From assembly GCF_009389715.1 (NCBI RefSeq), contig NC_052395.1:24167482-24231481 (forward strand): a DNA stretch of 64,000 bases, in the 5' to 3' direction. Shown in pieces: positions 10,502-22,560 of this stretch. The notes under the pieces were generated by a model that ran no database searches, had not been told where the DNA came from, and saw only the letters and a program-made list of their open reading frames with translations. The position numbers were made by a program, and so were the translations under genes. The stretch is from Phoenix dactylifera. Its lineage: Eukaryota > Streptophyta > Magnoliopsida > Arecales > Arecaceae. Numbering within the stretch: the stretch's first letter is position 1; every line of letters begins with the position of its first letter.

Positions 10502-12195
10502 CTAATTAACGAAAGCACAGTTCTTCCTAATCACACCTTTCTGATGGGTGAGAACTCCAATTTTTCCCATGTTAATCATGGACACAGCGAAATCATGGAA
10601 GAACTCCTCTGCGGTCTTCGCTTTGGCCTGGCGTTCGACGTATGCTTTGGTCTCGCTGTCATGAAGGAGGGCCGCGTCGGACACGAAAAGCCCCTTCCTT
10701 TTGGAAACAAGCTTGTAGTAGCGCAAGTCGAATCTCCCAGAGCTCCCAGGATCCATATCCACAGCACTCATCAAGTCATGAGGCTTGCATAAGCTCTTCA
10801 ACATGGTTGCGTACTTCTTGTCCAGCGTCGGGTCCATATCGCCCTTTCCCGTGAAGTTGTAGAGGCGGTCCGAGAAGGACAAGCAATGCGAAATCCCAAT
10901 GGTGTGCGACCCTAAGTAGGAAAGAGCTTAAGCAAACTTTTGTTATCATAAAAATGATAAATATAGCTTTTTATCCATCCTTCTGCATGCATGCATCCAA
11001 TAAATAAGTTGCCTTATTCTACAATTCAAAACTTCATCCCCCCAAAAAAAAAACTAGGAAGTATTATTTGGATTTTTTGACCTTGTATGAGCACCCAAGA
11101 TCTATCCAGTACATAACTGATGTAGGGCTAAACGCATATCCATACGGTTCTCACATATTTTACTCGTTTAAGCTCTAGCATCCTCGTCGGGCTAAGGTCT
11201 AAATTCATTCAAATCTAATTATAAGCACCATAATCTACTAGTCTATGTAGGCCATGGATCGGATCTACTCTAATATCATTTGTAACAACTCAGAATCTTG
11301 CCTAAAAAGACTAGCCGAAAAGAGTTATCTCAATCCAATATGTATATTCAAGATCTACTAAGCACATAGTTGATGTGGGCATAAGCACATGCCTGAACAA
11401 ATCCTCATATGTGACCTAAGCATAAATACATCGAAAAGCTTTCAAAGGCAGATGGTACCCGAAAGAACAACCATATCCTTGACGGTCATATTTCTTTTGG
11501 TGAAGAAAGCTTTCAAAAGAGTGATGTTTGAGTCTGGTGGCGGCAGGTTCCCCAAGGTGTCTGAGGCTAGAGATCTGTTTCCATCTCTCCGGCCCAACGG
11601 TATTTCATAGTATGGTCCTTGGCTCTGAAAGAGAAGATAACTTCTAATTAGACGAGTTCTTGGTCATGCTATTTTCCGGACAAGGTCACCTCACTTACCA
11701 AGAACACCGAGTCTCTGGCTACCATAGCAATGATGTCCGCGCAGGAGACGATACCCGGACAAGTTTTCTCCAGCTTAACCTTGATAGCATCAATGACATC
11801 AAAACCACGAAGGCCTATATTGAGGGGTGCATCCTTCTCGGCCACATATTTTTCAGTAGAATTCAGCAGAATAGAAGCTTCGCAACCCTTTGGTGCATGA
11901 AGAATGTCGTTAGACCATCTTTCGTGTGAATCAAGTGACAAATATTTAAGGTTGCATACCATATGAGACTTACCGCAACAAAACAGTCAACGAAGTGCAT
12001 CCGTAACAAAGGGCCAGCGAGTCTTGGGGATTTTGCCATGACCTTCGCCATTTCCCGGATAACTATGGCTTCTGCATGGGGACATGTATCATTGTAGAAC
12101 CCATATGTCACATGCGCTTCTGCCGAGCTAAACAGCAGCAGCAGCAGCACAAGGGCCAAAGGAAACAAGTTCTTAGAGAAATCTTGAGAAACCAT
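10502..12195 (-). CDS. Class III peroxidase A with Val at the distal His position
   Basis: Four exons on the minus strand: 12195-11974, 11887-11699, 11624-11459 and 10911-10502, all with GT/AG ends, giving 328 aa. Secreted heme peroxidases of this family oxidise phenolics in the cell wall with H2O2. Residues 1-27 form a signal peptide (..LALVLLLLLFSSAEA). The eight family cysteines are present, as are Arg65 and the proximal heme ligand His195 (SGSHTIG). The usual distal motif HFHDCFV reads HFVDCFV, so distal His69 is Val, and the next calcium-site motif GCDAS reads GCEAS. The exon plan matches peroxidase B at 28988-30520. A TATA box lies at 12246-12253. Intron 3 is mostly a TRIM element. The frame is open throughout, so I annotate it as a gene, but classical peroxidase turnover is doubtful. 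Confidence 0.9.
11018..11409 (-). mobile_element. TRIM (miniature LTR element) in intron 3 of peroxidase A
   Basis: Two related LTR copies (about 11018-11155 and 11281-11409) flank a roughly 125-base internal part. The minus strand reads a tRNA-Met-type primer-binding site (rc of CTCTAATATCATTTG, 11266-11280) right after the 5' LTR, which ends ..TGTTACA. There is no coding capacity. It belongs to the same family as the elements at 34044, 53302 and 55657. It fills about 390 of the 547 bases of the intron and is fairly diverged. Confidence 0.7.
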
Positions 12196-12243
12196 CTTGC
12201 AGAGGAAAGATGGAAGAATGCCTTTTAATGAAGGGTAGCACCA

Positions 12244-12255
12244 TGTTATATACTT
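12244..12255 (-). promoter_or_regulatory. TATA box of peroxidase A
   Basis: Minus strand AGTATATAACATG lies about 50 bases upstream of the start codon, the distance expected for a short plant 5' leader. The comparable box of peroxidase B is at 30584-30592, about 65 bases from its start codon. Confidence 0.6.
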
Positions 12256-15200
12256 GAGCTTTCACAGTAGAACTTGTCACGGGAACTCCATTATGTCATG
12301 AATGATATCTTTTTTAAATCCGAGTTTAGTGTTATAATGTTTTTATAAGCAAGTCACTGGAAGATAGGAATAGGATGTGTTGGACAGCAAGGGTTGACCT
12401 GCATTTGTTGGATGGATGAGCTTAGATTACGGTAAATTGGTCCATGTAATGATGCTCATTTTACAAAATAATTGAAATTTTCAAAAAAAAATGTTACGCT
12501 CGATATCTTATAAATGTTTTTAATATTTAGTTTTATTCTTGAGATCAATATGATTAAGCTCAGAATCTCTCCCCAGCATGAGGGCACCAACAGCCGAGAC
12601 AACGCTAGTTCATCTTGACAAGTGCATGTACATACATACATATATTTAAAAATAGCAGGATCTAACTCAGAACCTGATCTCTTTATCATGAGAGGGTGCC
12701 AATCGTGGTTCGCACATGCACATACAAAGGAAAAACTAAAACTAAAAATTAAAAAATAAATAACTCATTTATAGCCATTCTAGTTTTAAGTGATGTCTCA
12801 ATTTTAAATAATCTTGAGACATTTCTCAAGAATTATTTTGTTGAGTTAAATACCCATATTATGATCGCATTCTTAAAACTCGATGAGGAATTTGGGATGA
12901 GACATCACACTTGTTGCAAATGGAATGAGTATAGTTTACTCACGGATTGTGATGGATGACACAACCATATCCTGTAATGGAATATAGAAGGGCCAACTAC
13001 TATTTTGGCTCTTCATTGCCTATAAGATTGCCAGAAGAAGACTCTTTGTAAGCATTATTCTATCACTGATTGACACACTCGTGCTCAGGAAAAAACTTTT
13101 TCGAAGAAAAATGATTAGATTACCTTACATATTTAAACCCAGAATGCAGCAACACGATTTCTTGGTTCTTTGAGTTCAGTATAACATGACAAGAAATTAT
13201 AGGAAATGATTGTAACTATCTTCAGTATAAAATTGTGTAATGTGATGTTAATGTACAACTACCTCCAGGAGCATATGGCCATGGATATTCCTCTCTCTCT
13301 ATCTCCCTCTCCGAGATGGATTTCATTTGTTTCCAGACCTAATTTAAGGGCTTAAGAGTTGTTTTATTTTAAAGAAATGTTGTTGCAATAGAGGTGGGAT
13401 CTTCTAAGCAACAAGAATACGAATTTCTTGGAAAATGCCAGCACGACATTACTTAGAGGAAAAACAGGGACCTGTTCACTGAGAAGTTGGGAGATTTAGT
13501 TAAACAAATTTAAGCTAGGGGCTTTGCAAGTCCTAAAAATAAACTATGAGAAATCTTTGAATTTTCCCTGCACTGGTATTGAGAGGTGTAAATCAGCGAG
13601 TACTTTGTACTTGCTAGAATTTAAGGGTTCTTTAGGAGGAATTTAAAAGTGACATCAATATTTTTTTTATTAAGCAGGATACAAAGAAAGATAGATTATC
13701 TGGTCAAATAGGATAGACAAAACAGATAAACTTAAAACTGGACAAAAAAAAAAAGAAATCATGAAATGAGATCAGTGTTTTGTTATTGAATGCGACAGAA
13801 CATATAAATAACATAACCTGCAGCGAGAAGTTGCTTAGCTTCATTCCCAATTGGAACTAATATAAGTTTGGAGTATAACAATATTGTGAATACTTGGCCT
13901 TGACACAATTACATTAAATTGTGGTATCATGTCAGCTTTGCTTCTCTGATCTCATTTTGATGGAGCTCTTGAAGTAGATGCAAATTTTCATGACTGCCTT
14001 CGATCATTGGATAGCCATGACAAACCTGGATATAAACCTTCAAGAAGCTTCTTGGGTAATTAAACTCAAGAAATTATTCTTCACAAAAGAAAAAAAAAAA
14101 AGAAAATAAATGCAGTTTATAAATTTGAATCTGTAACTATCGGAGCATGGGAAGGTTCTAATCTTGTAAAACAAATTAAACATCAGATATATTACCTGAG
14201 TTTTTTGCTTGTAAAAATGGTGTTTAAACATCAGATATAGTAACTTGCTTTATCATGACATACTTGATCCCAAATAACACCAATTATGAGCTCTAAGCAA
14301 CTGACTTTGTGGATTAGAAGACTAGAAATTGATTAGTCTAGACCAACTAGAATTTGCAAAACTACATCATCCACCATATTCCATGAGCCCACCTCCATCA
14401 TCCATATTGAATCGAAGAAACCCCAACATGTTAAGCTGTTCGGAAATTTCATTTCCAACTTCATTAGTTCCATATTCCTAGACAGGTTCTCAGAAAACCC
14501 ACCCTTAATTGGATCAAGCTACCTGCATACTAGAGCCAATAAGTCCAATGTCTTCTTTCCATCTGACTTGCATATGTAACTACTGAATAAGATATTGTTC
14601 TAGTTAGAATGGGAGATATAGGTTGCACTACAGGGGGCATTTACACCATACGTCGTCTCCATATCAAAACCTAGTCCTTGTTATCTTCCCATATTATTAG
14701 CAAACAGTCTGCTTCATGACGGACGTAAAAGGTGCCCTCTCTTTTTATCTAACCAACAAAATTATTTCCCAAAGGAGATGCAATTCTAAGAAGAACAGGA
14801 ACTGTACTTCGTACTTCGAGGCTTCTGTACTATGTACTATTGCAAGTCATGGTCGTTGCCATCTAGTATATTGTAAGCATGAAGTATTGAAGGTCAATGG
14901 TACTACAGCGTGCCCCGAACGGAGCATACTGGTCATATTTTGCTTCTAATCAGCTGAATTTTTATTAAAAAAATTAAAACCTACCTCACATTTTAATGAC
15001 TCCTTTGATTCGTAAAAAAAATATATGTGTATGGTCAATTGAAAATCCATATATTGGTCTTTCAGTTTATTAAGAGTATAGTTAACCAAACAAACTAAAA
15101 TCATTTTTTTTAGACATCATATTCCTAAAATTCAGCTTTCTAGAAAAAATATTTCGATAAAAAAAAATTTTCTCATGAACCAAACTAGTCCTAAAAGTTT

Positions 15201-16220
15201 AACCCGTAATCGAGCTAAAGCCCAGGCCCGAGGAAGACCTAGTCAAGATCAAATCCCTATCTCTTGTCTAAAGTGATGCGGCATGGTACAATTTAAATCA
15301 GTGTTGGGTGATAGCCCATAGAGATTATTCCGATTAATATCGATATTTTTTTAAAAAATTGATTTAGTATTTATACATATATAAATCGATCTGGTCCAAC
15401 CTATATGTGCATGTGTATTTTATTTTTTTATTTTATATATATAAAATAAAATTTTAATATTTAGATTTAATCTAACTATTTAGCTCAACCTATTAGACAT
15501 CAATCCGATAAAATGCGCCGAAATGAACTGAATTTCTCATATCGATTTGAAGCGATTTTTATAGATGGTCAAATTCGATTTTGATTTTGGTTTTAAAAAT
15601 TCGATTTAAATCAATTTGGTTTTGGATTTATCACCAAACCAACCCGATCCCATATGCACCCCTACCCATAATGCATTCCATGTCATTCTCATGTTGATTG
15701 ATGCTATATGTTAGACCTATTGGAAGGAGCGGAACTCCAGAATTTTTCTAAGTAAAATATCTTCAATTGCCTCAATTATTGCAGAAAGACTAATAATTTT
15801 CAATGACTGGTCAGGGCTATGCGATCCTATTACGCAGATGGAGCTAGAAAGAAGTTGGTCCAAAGTGAAGAATGTTGCCTCTAAACTTGTGGATGACTAA
15901 TACAGTTGAACTATACCAATTTTTTTTTTGCTAGAAAATGCTCTTATTTCACATTGCTCGAGTAGAGGATCATGTTTTTCTTTTTCAGTATGGTTCTGCC
16001 ATAGGTTGCATATGATGAAGTTTTCAACCAACTACATCTTCTCTGAGATATTCTCTTAAAAATCAAATATGAGTGAAGCATATTATGTCTTGCTTAGTGT
16101 TCAACTGTCATGAAGTCCTGAAAAGGAAAGATACTGCAGAATATAACCCCGCCTTCAACCTATGCCTCAGTTGCAATCAGCCTCTTTAATGACTGAAGGA
16201 TTGCAACTGTCTCATTTTTT
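12256..16220. other. AT-rich intergenic, no gene seen
   Basis: No supported coding sequence. The text holds many poly-A/T runs. The part at 14990-15200 (beginning ..TCCTTTGATTCG and ending ..GAACCAAACTAGTCC) looks like a degraded MITE, and 15290-15670 holds AT-rich low-complexity text around (AT)n and TTTTAAA runs. I could not delimit any element. Confidence 0.4.
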
Positions 16221-19200
16221 GCTAGAGCAGGCGCATCATACTACACGAGTACGAATACACCAAATAAAATCTGAAAACAAAATATCACGGAGAGCCCTAC
16301 GCAGCTCCACCTCACGGGTCCAAAGACTGACATCCGAATGGCTAGCCACATAAGCGGCCGCCCAATCCATGGCCTCGTTGGCCTTCCTAAATACATGTCG
16401 AGCCTGGAAGGCCTCCCCATCCCTCTTCATTGCCTAGATATCTCGAGTCAGAGGGTGGTCCCCTCATCCCGCTCGGGCTCCCCTGAATCCAACCTATCAC
16501 TATGGCCGAATCACCCTCCAAAATGATAGTGCTGGGACTCGTCGCGCATATCAAACACCCACCCATGCAGCTGCAACTTAGTACCAAGAACCGAGGTATC
16601 AGCTGTCTGACAACCACCAGCCGCCACCACCCTTGAACCCAGGTCCCTGATGACAAACCCCGTGCATTCTCGATGCCCTCCATCCACTACTGACCCATCA
16701 AAATTGACCTTGAGGAAGCTCGGAGGTGGAGGCTCCCAGGTGAAAAACATCGTACGAGGTGCTACCTGAGCTGAAAAGGAGCCTCAAATGTCCTGAACTG
16801 TCAAAAACCCACCTAAATAGGTACCATCACAAAACTCCGCTGCCTGCACCCGAGCCCGCTCCACTACAAACCTCAGAGACAAGCTATGTTCGCCAAAGGT
16901 CCGAGCGTTCATGGCCAACCAGATCTGATAAGCAATACAGGTAGCTCCAATGGCCCCGCGGCGCTGCTGGGGACTGCCCGACTAGTGCCCGATAACCTAT
17001 AAAAATTGGTCCCGCCTACCCCAGGCTACTTGTGGAAACCCTAAGAGGTGCTAGGATCTCCTCACCCACATGCACTGAAACAATACATGGTCAACCATCT
17101 CATTGCCCCCACACCACAAACACTGGAGGGTATCCTTGCCCCACGTCTACTCAGTAGTGATCTCGTGGGGAGGCGGTCCCAGACTACCTTTCATAGAAAC
17201 AACACCTATCTCGGGTGTAAACCTAGGCGCCAAACCCAAGCACACTCAGGGCCTACCTCGTGATCTTGCTGTAGGGCTCGAGCGACATCCGTCACCTTGA
17301 CTCTGGACCTGCAGGAAGATCGCCACACCCGGATTTCCGGACCCCCACACCCTGGAACCGGAAGGGACTACACGCGCTTGGTAAGGGGATCGCCAAATAC
17401 CTGCCACACCCTGTCCCCATCCCACTCTCCTCCCGGAACGAGAAGGTCACATACTCGCAGTCCATCCCTGGCCTCTATGCTAACCATAGTCGGCCATAAA
17501 CTCGGAGTAGGGCATCCACCCATGGGTCCCCCACCACTTCGATACTCCTCCCATTACCAATCACACATCTGGTATTTGCCCAAAAATAGGCAGATACCTC
17601 CCAATCTCACGCCACATAAAAGAGAGTCCGCTTACGTCGGGTCACCTCCGATAGCCCCACGGGACCATATCTCGCGGCCATGACCTGACACCAAAGCCAC
17701 TGAGGCTCCAGGACAAGCCGCGCCGCATGTCGGGCAATGATCGCCTCTCCCGGAGTGACTGGACCCCAAGGCCACCCTTCCGAATAGGCCAGCAAATACT
17801 CTTCCAAGCCACCAAATGCACCCCATGACCCCCTCCATACAAACCCCATAGAAAGCTCCGGAGAAGCCTCTCGATCCAGGACAGCACAGTCTGCAATACC
17901 ACCATGTTTGCCATTAGGTATACGGGCATCAAGCTCAGCACTGACCTGACTAATGTCAGTCTGCCCATCATGGAGAGAGACGTCGCCCGCCAGCCAGCCA
18001 GCCAGCCTACCCTGAACCTGCTGCACAAAGCCTGAGCACTCCGAGACCCATAGCCTCTTGTCAGTGATAGAAACTCCCAGGTAACTCCAGGCGCCCTCCT
18101 GCTTCGGTATCTCAAGGATCCTCTTGATCTCCCGTCTGACGCTGCGCTCCGTACTCGAGATAAATGTAGTAGATGACTTTTGGGAGTTCACCCTCTGCCT
18201 CGAGGATGCACACTACTCCACTAGCACATCTTAGACAACTCGTGCATCCCTCGCCCGCGCCCTGGCCACAAGAAGGCAATCATCAGTGAAAAGTAAGTGC
18301 GAAATAGGCCGGGCTCCTGGGGCGAGAACATAGGCTACCAGAATCTGGGTAGTGCATGCAGCCCGCAAAGCACATGACAACACATCAAGACACATGATAA
18401 ACAAAAACGGGGATAAGAGACATCCCTGTCTCAACCCCATAGTAGAGTGGAAGAAGGGTGATGGCGTGCCGTTGACCAAAATTGAAAAAGTAGGTCCCCG
18501 AATGCTGCCCATCACCCAACCAATTCAAGTGTTGTGGGAACCATAACTCTCCAAGGCACGCATGAGGAAGCTCCATCGAACCCTGTCATATGCTCGTTCC
18601 ATATCCAGCTTGATGGCCATCAGGCTCCGCCGCTTCGAGGCCAGCTGAAGGTCCCACATCATTTTCTGGGCTAACATAATATTGTTCGATATATTTCTGC
18701 CCCCACAACAGCCCCCTGTTCTAGGCAGATAATAAAAGATAATAGAGGTTTCACCCTGCCCACCAGAATTTTAGCCACTACCTTGTATAGGGTCATACAC
18801 AGACTAATGGGCCTGAAATGGCGAAGCTCCGACGCATCCTGTCGTTTCGGGATCAGAGTGACATAGGTGGCCTTCCAATCCTCCGCCATCACTATCCGAC
18901 TGAAAAAGCACTGTACCGTGTCGACCATTGAACTCCAGATAATACACCAATATCTTTGAAAAAAAAAAAGGGAGGGAACCCATCTGATCCCAGGGCTTTA
19001 TCCTCCGCTAGAGACCAAATCGCCTCCTGCACCTCCCTTTCCGAAATAGGACAAACCAAGACCTCATTTTTAGCATCACCTGTCCCCACTTTCGGCCTCG
19101 ACCAATGTCCACAGAATCCCCCACCTTCATCCATCTGGATCTGAAGAAGCCAAGTAAAACCCTACTGATTGCCGACTTACCTTCAACCCACTGACCCATC

Positions 19201-19870
19201 TCATCTCGCAAAGACCGGACCATACCTTGCTGCCTTCTGATCATCGTCGACCGGTGAAAGAACCGGGTGTTCCAATCTCTCTCACTAACCCACTGTATGC
19301 TAGATTTTTGTCTCCAAAAAACCTCTTGCTTTCGCAAGAATAAGTGGTGAGTGGAAAGTAGTGCCCACAGGCCAACCATATCAACCGGCGGGAGCTCACC
19401 CCCTGATCCTCTCTTCCTTGCAGATCAACAATCGCAGCCTCCACCTCCTTTAACCTTTAGGAGATGTTGCCCACAGTCTCCCGATTTTATCGGCGCAGTC
19501 GCCTCTTGGTGAGCTCCAACCTATGTGAAACCATTTGCATAGCATCACCTCGTACCGGCAGGGCCCAAGTCGTCCTAACAATATCCCAAAATTGAGGGTA
19601 AGACAACCTGATCTTTTCAAAATGAAAAGAAGACTAGTGGCTAGAGCTCGAGACTGCAGTAATTAGCAAAGGACAATGGTCCGATGCTATCCGAGGTAAG
19701 TGTCTCACCTGGTAGGTAAAGAACCGGAGAACCCACTCCGGGGGATGCCATGGGCCTATCAACCCTCTCCCATACCCTAGCTCGGCTGGTCTGATTGTTA
19801 CACCATGTGAAATGTAGCCCGATATAGCTAAGGTCCACCAAATCGTTCCGCAACATGAAGTCCTAAAATT
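16221..19870 (-). mobile_element. Degraded LINE (L1 with RNase H), about 3.6 kb
   Basis: Minus-strand domains in order from 19870: the end of the endonuclease domain (..LHFTWCNNQTSRARVWERVD.., 19856-19641), RT palm with ..LIPKRQDASELRHFRPISL.. (18928-18671), GLRQGCLLSPFLF and a FTDD box in place of FADD (18515-18231), thumb/connection ..GAWSYLGVSITDKRL.. (18191-17607), zf-RVT remnants (about 17300-16900) and RNase H ..FLKVNFDGSVVDGG.. (16750-16236). Several frameshifts separate these segments, so it is a dead copy. It is the same family as the young LINE at 25704-27820, judged by the shared SYLGV(P/S)IT and ECSG(L/F)VQ motifs. Confidence 0.8.
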
Positions 19871-20172
19871 TCCGCTTACAATCAGTGTACTTCCAACTCT
19901 GTCTCCTTCAGCTACAGCTCTTGTTATTATCTTATACCTTTTACCATATTGTATTATGCTTCAGAGAAGATACCAGACATGGCAATGAATGCTCCTGCTT
20001 ATTGGCCTGGATAAGATTCTTTTCTCCACTACTTACGAGCATCAATATTTTCATGTCTTGTTTATCAAACACTCAGTTTGAAACCATTTAGCTTCTTTTT
20101 TCTTGCATCTATTCATCTCCTCTCTTGACAATGTAACTCATCTCTGCCCCTCATCTTTATTGTAAATACAAT

Positions 20173-22560
20173 TAATTTTCAATAAAAGTCAGGTGGCCCC
20201 TTTTGCCTCCCCTTTACATCAAAAAATAAAAATAAAAAACGGAAGAAAAATAAGAAGAAAGAAAGAAAGAAGAAATGAAATGAGTTTTGCATGCCAGCTC
20301 CCTCCTGGATAGACTCCTGGGTGACCCTCTTGTGCACAACAAACCAAAAGTACCAACCGAAAGCCCCCAAAGCCCAACCAGGCCATCCCACGCAGCATAA
20401 AAACAAAAGAAAACGCTAGAGAATCATGGTATCAAGAAAACTGTCTCCCCTCATCCCCAGCAGAGAAAAGCTAGCAACACAGAAACAACAGTCACCTACC
20501 CTTGGAGGTGGATGAGGTTGAGAAGGGGCAGCACAGGGAAGCGGGACGCAGGCAAGATCATCCCTGGCATGGCTCCCTTTCTTTCCTCGAATCGGATCAG
20601 CACCTGTCCATTCAGAGATGAAGTCATTAATGGAGTGAAGGGTTTGAAGAGCACTCTCCTGATCTTCTCCTTGTGTAAAAATTCTGGCATGCATTCAAGT
20701 TATCTAGCCCAGCACAGCAAAGGGGAAGCAATCATAATCCATCTGTATCTTAGCGAGCACCCTTTGCTTGCAAGGTTCGGTCGACAGAGACCATAGAGAG
20801 CCAGGCCAACCCTTCAACTAGAATTTAAAGTTTCTAAGAGAGCCGAACAGGTCTACCAAACTGACGTCAAAGGAACATGTGATCGGCTAACTCCGGATCT
20901 CGCCAGCAGAAACCTTTTTTCTCTGCCATAAGCTTCTCACAGTTGAGCTCAGAAGCCCACTGCTATTCAGAAACTGAAAAGAACCACGGACGGAAACGAA
21001 GAAGCCCTTGGCACCCCACTTCCAAGCAAACAGGGAGTGGTGAAACAAATCAGAAACGATATTCAAGAACTGGAGCAATGCAAACAGAGCTTGCTGCCGA
21101 GGCTGGATCTTAGAGGTGCCTTTAACATTTGGGTTCCAAAACAGACTGCCCTCACTCTGCTTACAAAACTCAGCTACCCAACCATCTGGTTTCCAAGCAG
21201 CAACATATAGACAAGGGAGCCTCGCAGCAAGTGCAGAATCTCCAGCCTGTTTATCCTTCCAGAACATAGCTTCCAACCTTGGTTTTAAACTGCAAGAGAA
21301 ACTGGGGGCCACTTTAAGTACATCTTTCCAAAATTAGGAACTCTTTGAGAGCAACAGAGTTTGAAATCTCATGGCAGCAAACACCGCTAATATGCACCTC
21401 AAATCAAGGCAACCCAAGGAGCATTCACTTCTTACACTACTTGTCAAAGCCACTTCCACACCAAGTTGAACTCCCTTAGGTTCACAGTGCCAAGACCTTC
21501 CTGCTCTCTAGTCTTGCAGACTTGACCCAAGAAACTGAACTCACCGGCCTGCAGTTGAGCGGACATCCTTGCCAAGAGAAAAGGCGGCAGCATATAGCAT
21601 CGATAAGCCAGATAACAAGCAGGCATCAGGAAAAATGACATGAAGTACATCAAGAATGCTGAAGTTAGACTGGAGTAGCATTAAACGACCACCATAAGAT
21701 AATGTGTCATTTCCAACCAGCAGGCGTGGAGTCCACCATCTCGATCACCTGGTCCCTATCCTCATGACTTAGCTTTTTGTTGATCAATGGTAGCCCCAAA
21801 AAAATTTAGAAGTAGAAATTGCTGCTTGCAATTCATTAGTCTTGCAAGTCAGTGTCCCCAGTCATCCCTGCAGCCAAGGAAAACCAACTCAATCTAGTGA
21901 AAATTCACCCTGAGCCCAGATAGGCCTTCTGTTTTGATGGGACCAAGATAGGCCTTCAAAACAATAGAGAGCCAATTTAAGGCCGGCCACAAACTCCTCC
22001 TGAGCTTTGTAAAACGCAAGGTACCATCTGCATATTGCATATTGATAACCCCACCGGCCGCTAGCTTATCTCCAAGACCCTTGATCAATCTAGTTTCCTC
22101 AGCCAATTGAGCATTTGATGTAAGACATCCACAGCAAACACAAACCAATCATGAATTGGGGTTGCCTGCCTCAGCCAGTGTTTACAAGGAAAGGTGCTGC
22201 CCAACTTGACATTCACCAGAACTGCAATCTTTGAAATGCAAACACAGCTATAGGCCCAATTAATCCACGTCTTCCCAAACTTCGGGCATGCAGGATAGCA
22301 AGCAAGAAGTCCCAGTCAAGAAGATCATAAGCCTTCTTGAAATCCACCTTAAAGAGTAAGCCCTCCATTTTCCTTCACCTGCAGTCCATCAAAACCACCT
22401 TAGAGCTGACAAATGAATCTAAAATATACCAATCCTTAATTTAATGAATGCACTCTAGGCATCACCCATCAAATTCCAAATCAACTATTTCAGTCTAGTA
22501 GCTCATATTTTTGAGAAAATTCTGAAACAGCTGCTTAAAAGGCTGATAGATTTTCTTTTT
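20173..22560 (-). mobile_element. Second-lineage LINE fragment with RT (YADG box)
   Basis: Minus-strand sequence near 22350-22300 encodes KVDFKKAYDLLDWDFL, followed by ..GGVINMQYADGTLRF.. (22060-21990; the usual YADD box reads YADG) and the downstream segments ..LSGLRVNFH (about 21920) and ..GLGTVNLREFNLVWKWL (21500-21444). A zf-RVT-like segment lies at 21312-20887. The motif wording differs from the RNase-H LINEs nearby, so it is a separate L1 lineage. It has multiple frameshifts and stops and is old. A 3' tail with TTTATTGAAAATTAATTG lies near 20173. Confidence 0.65.
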
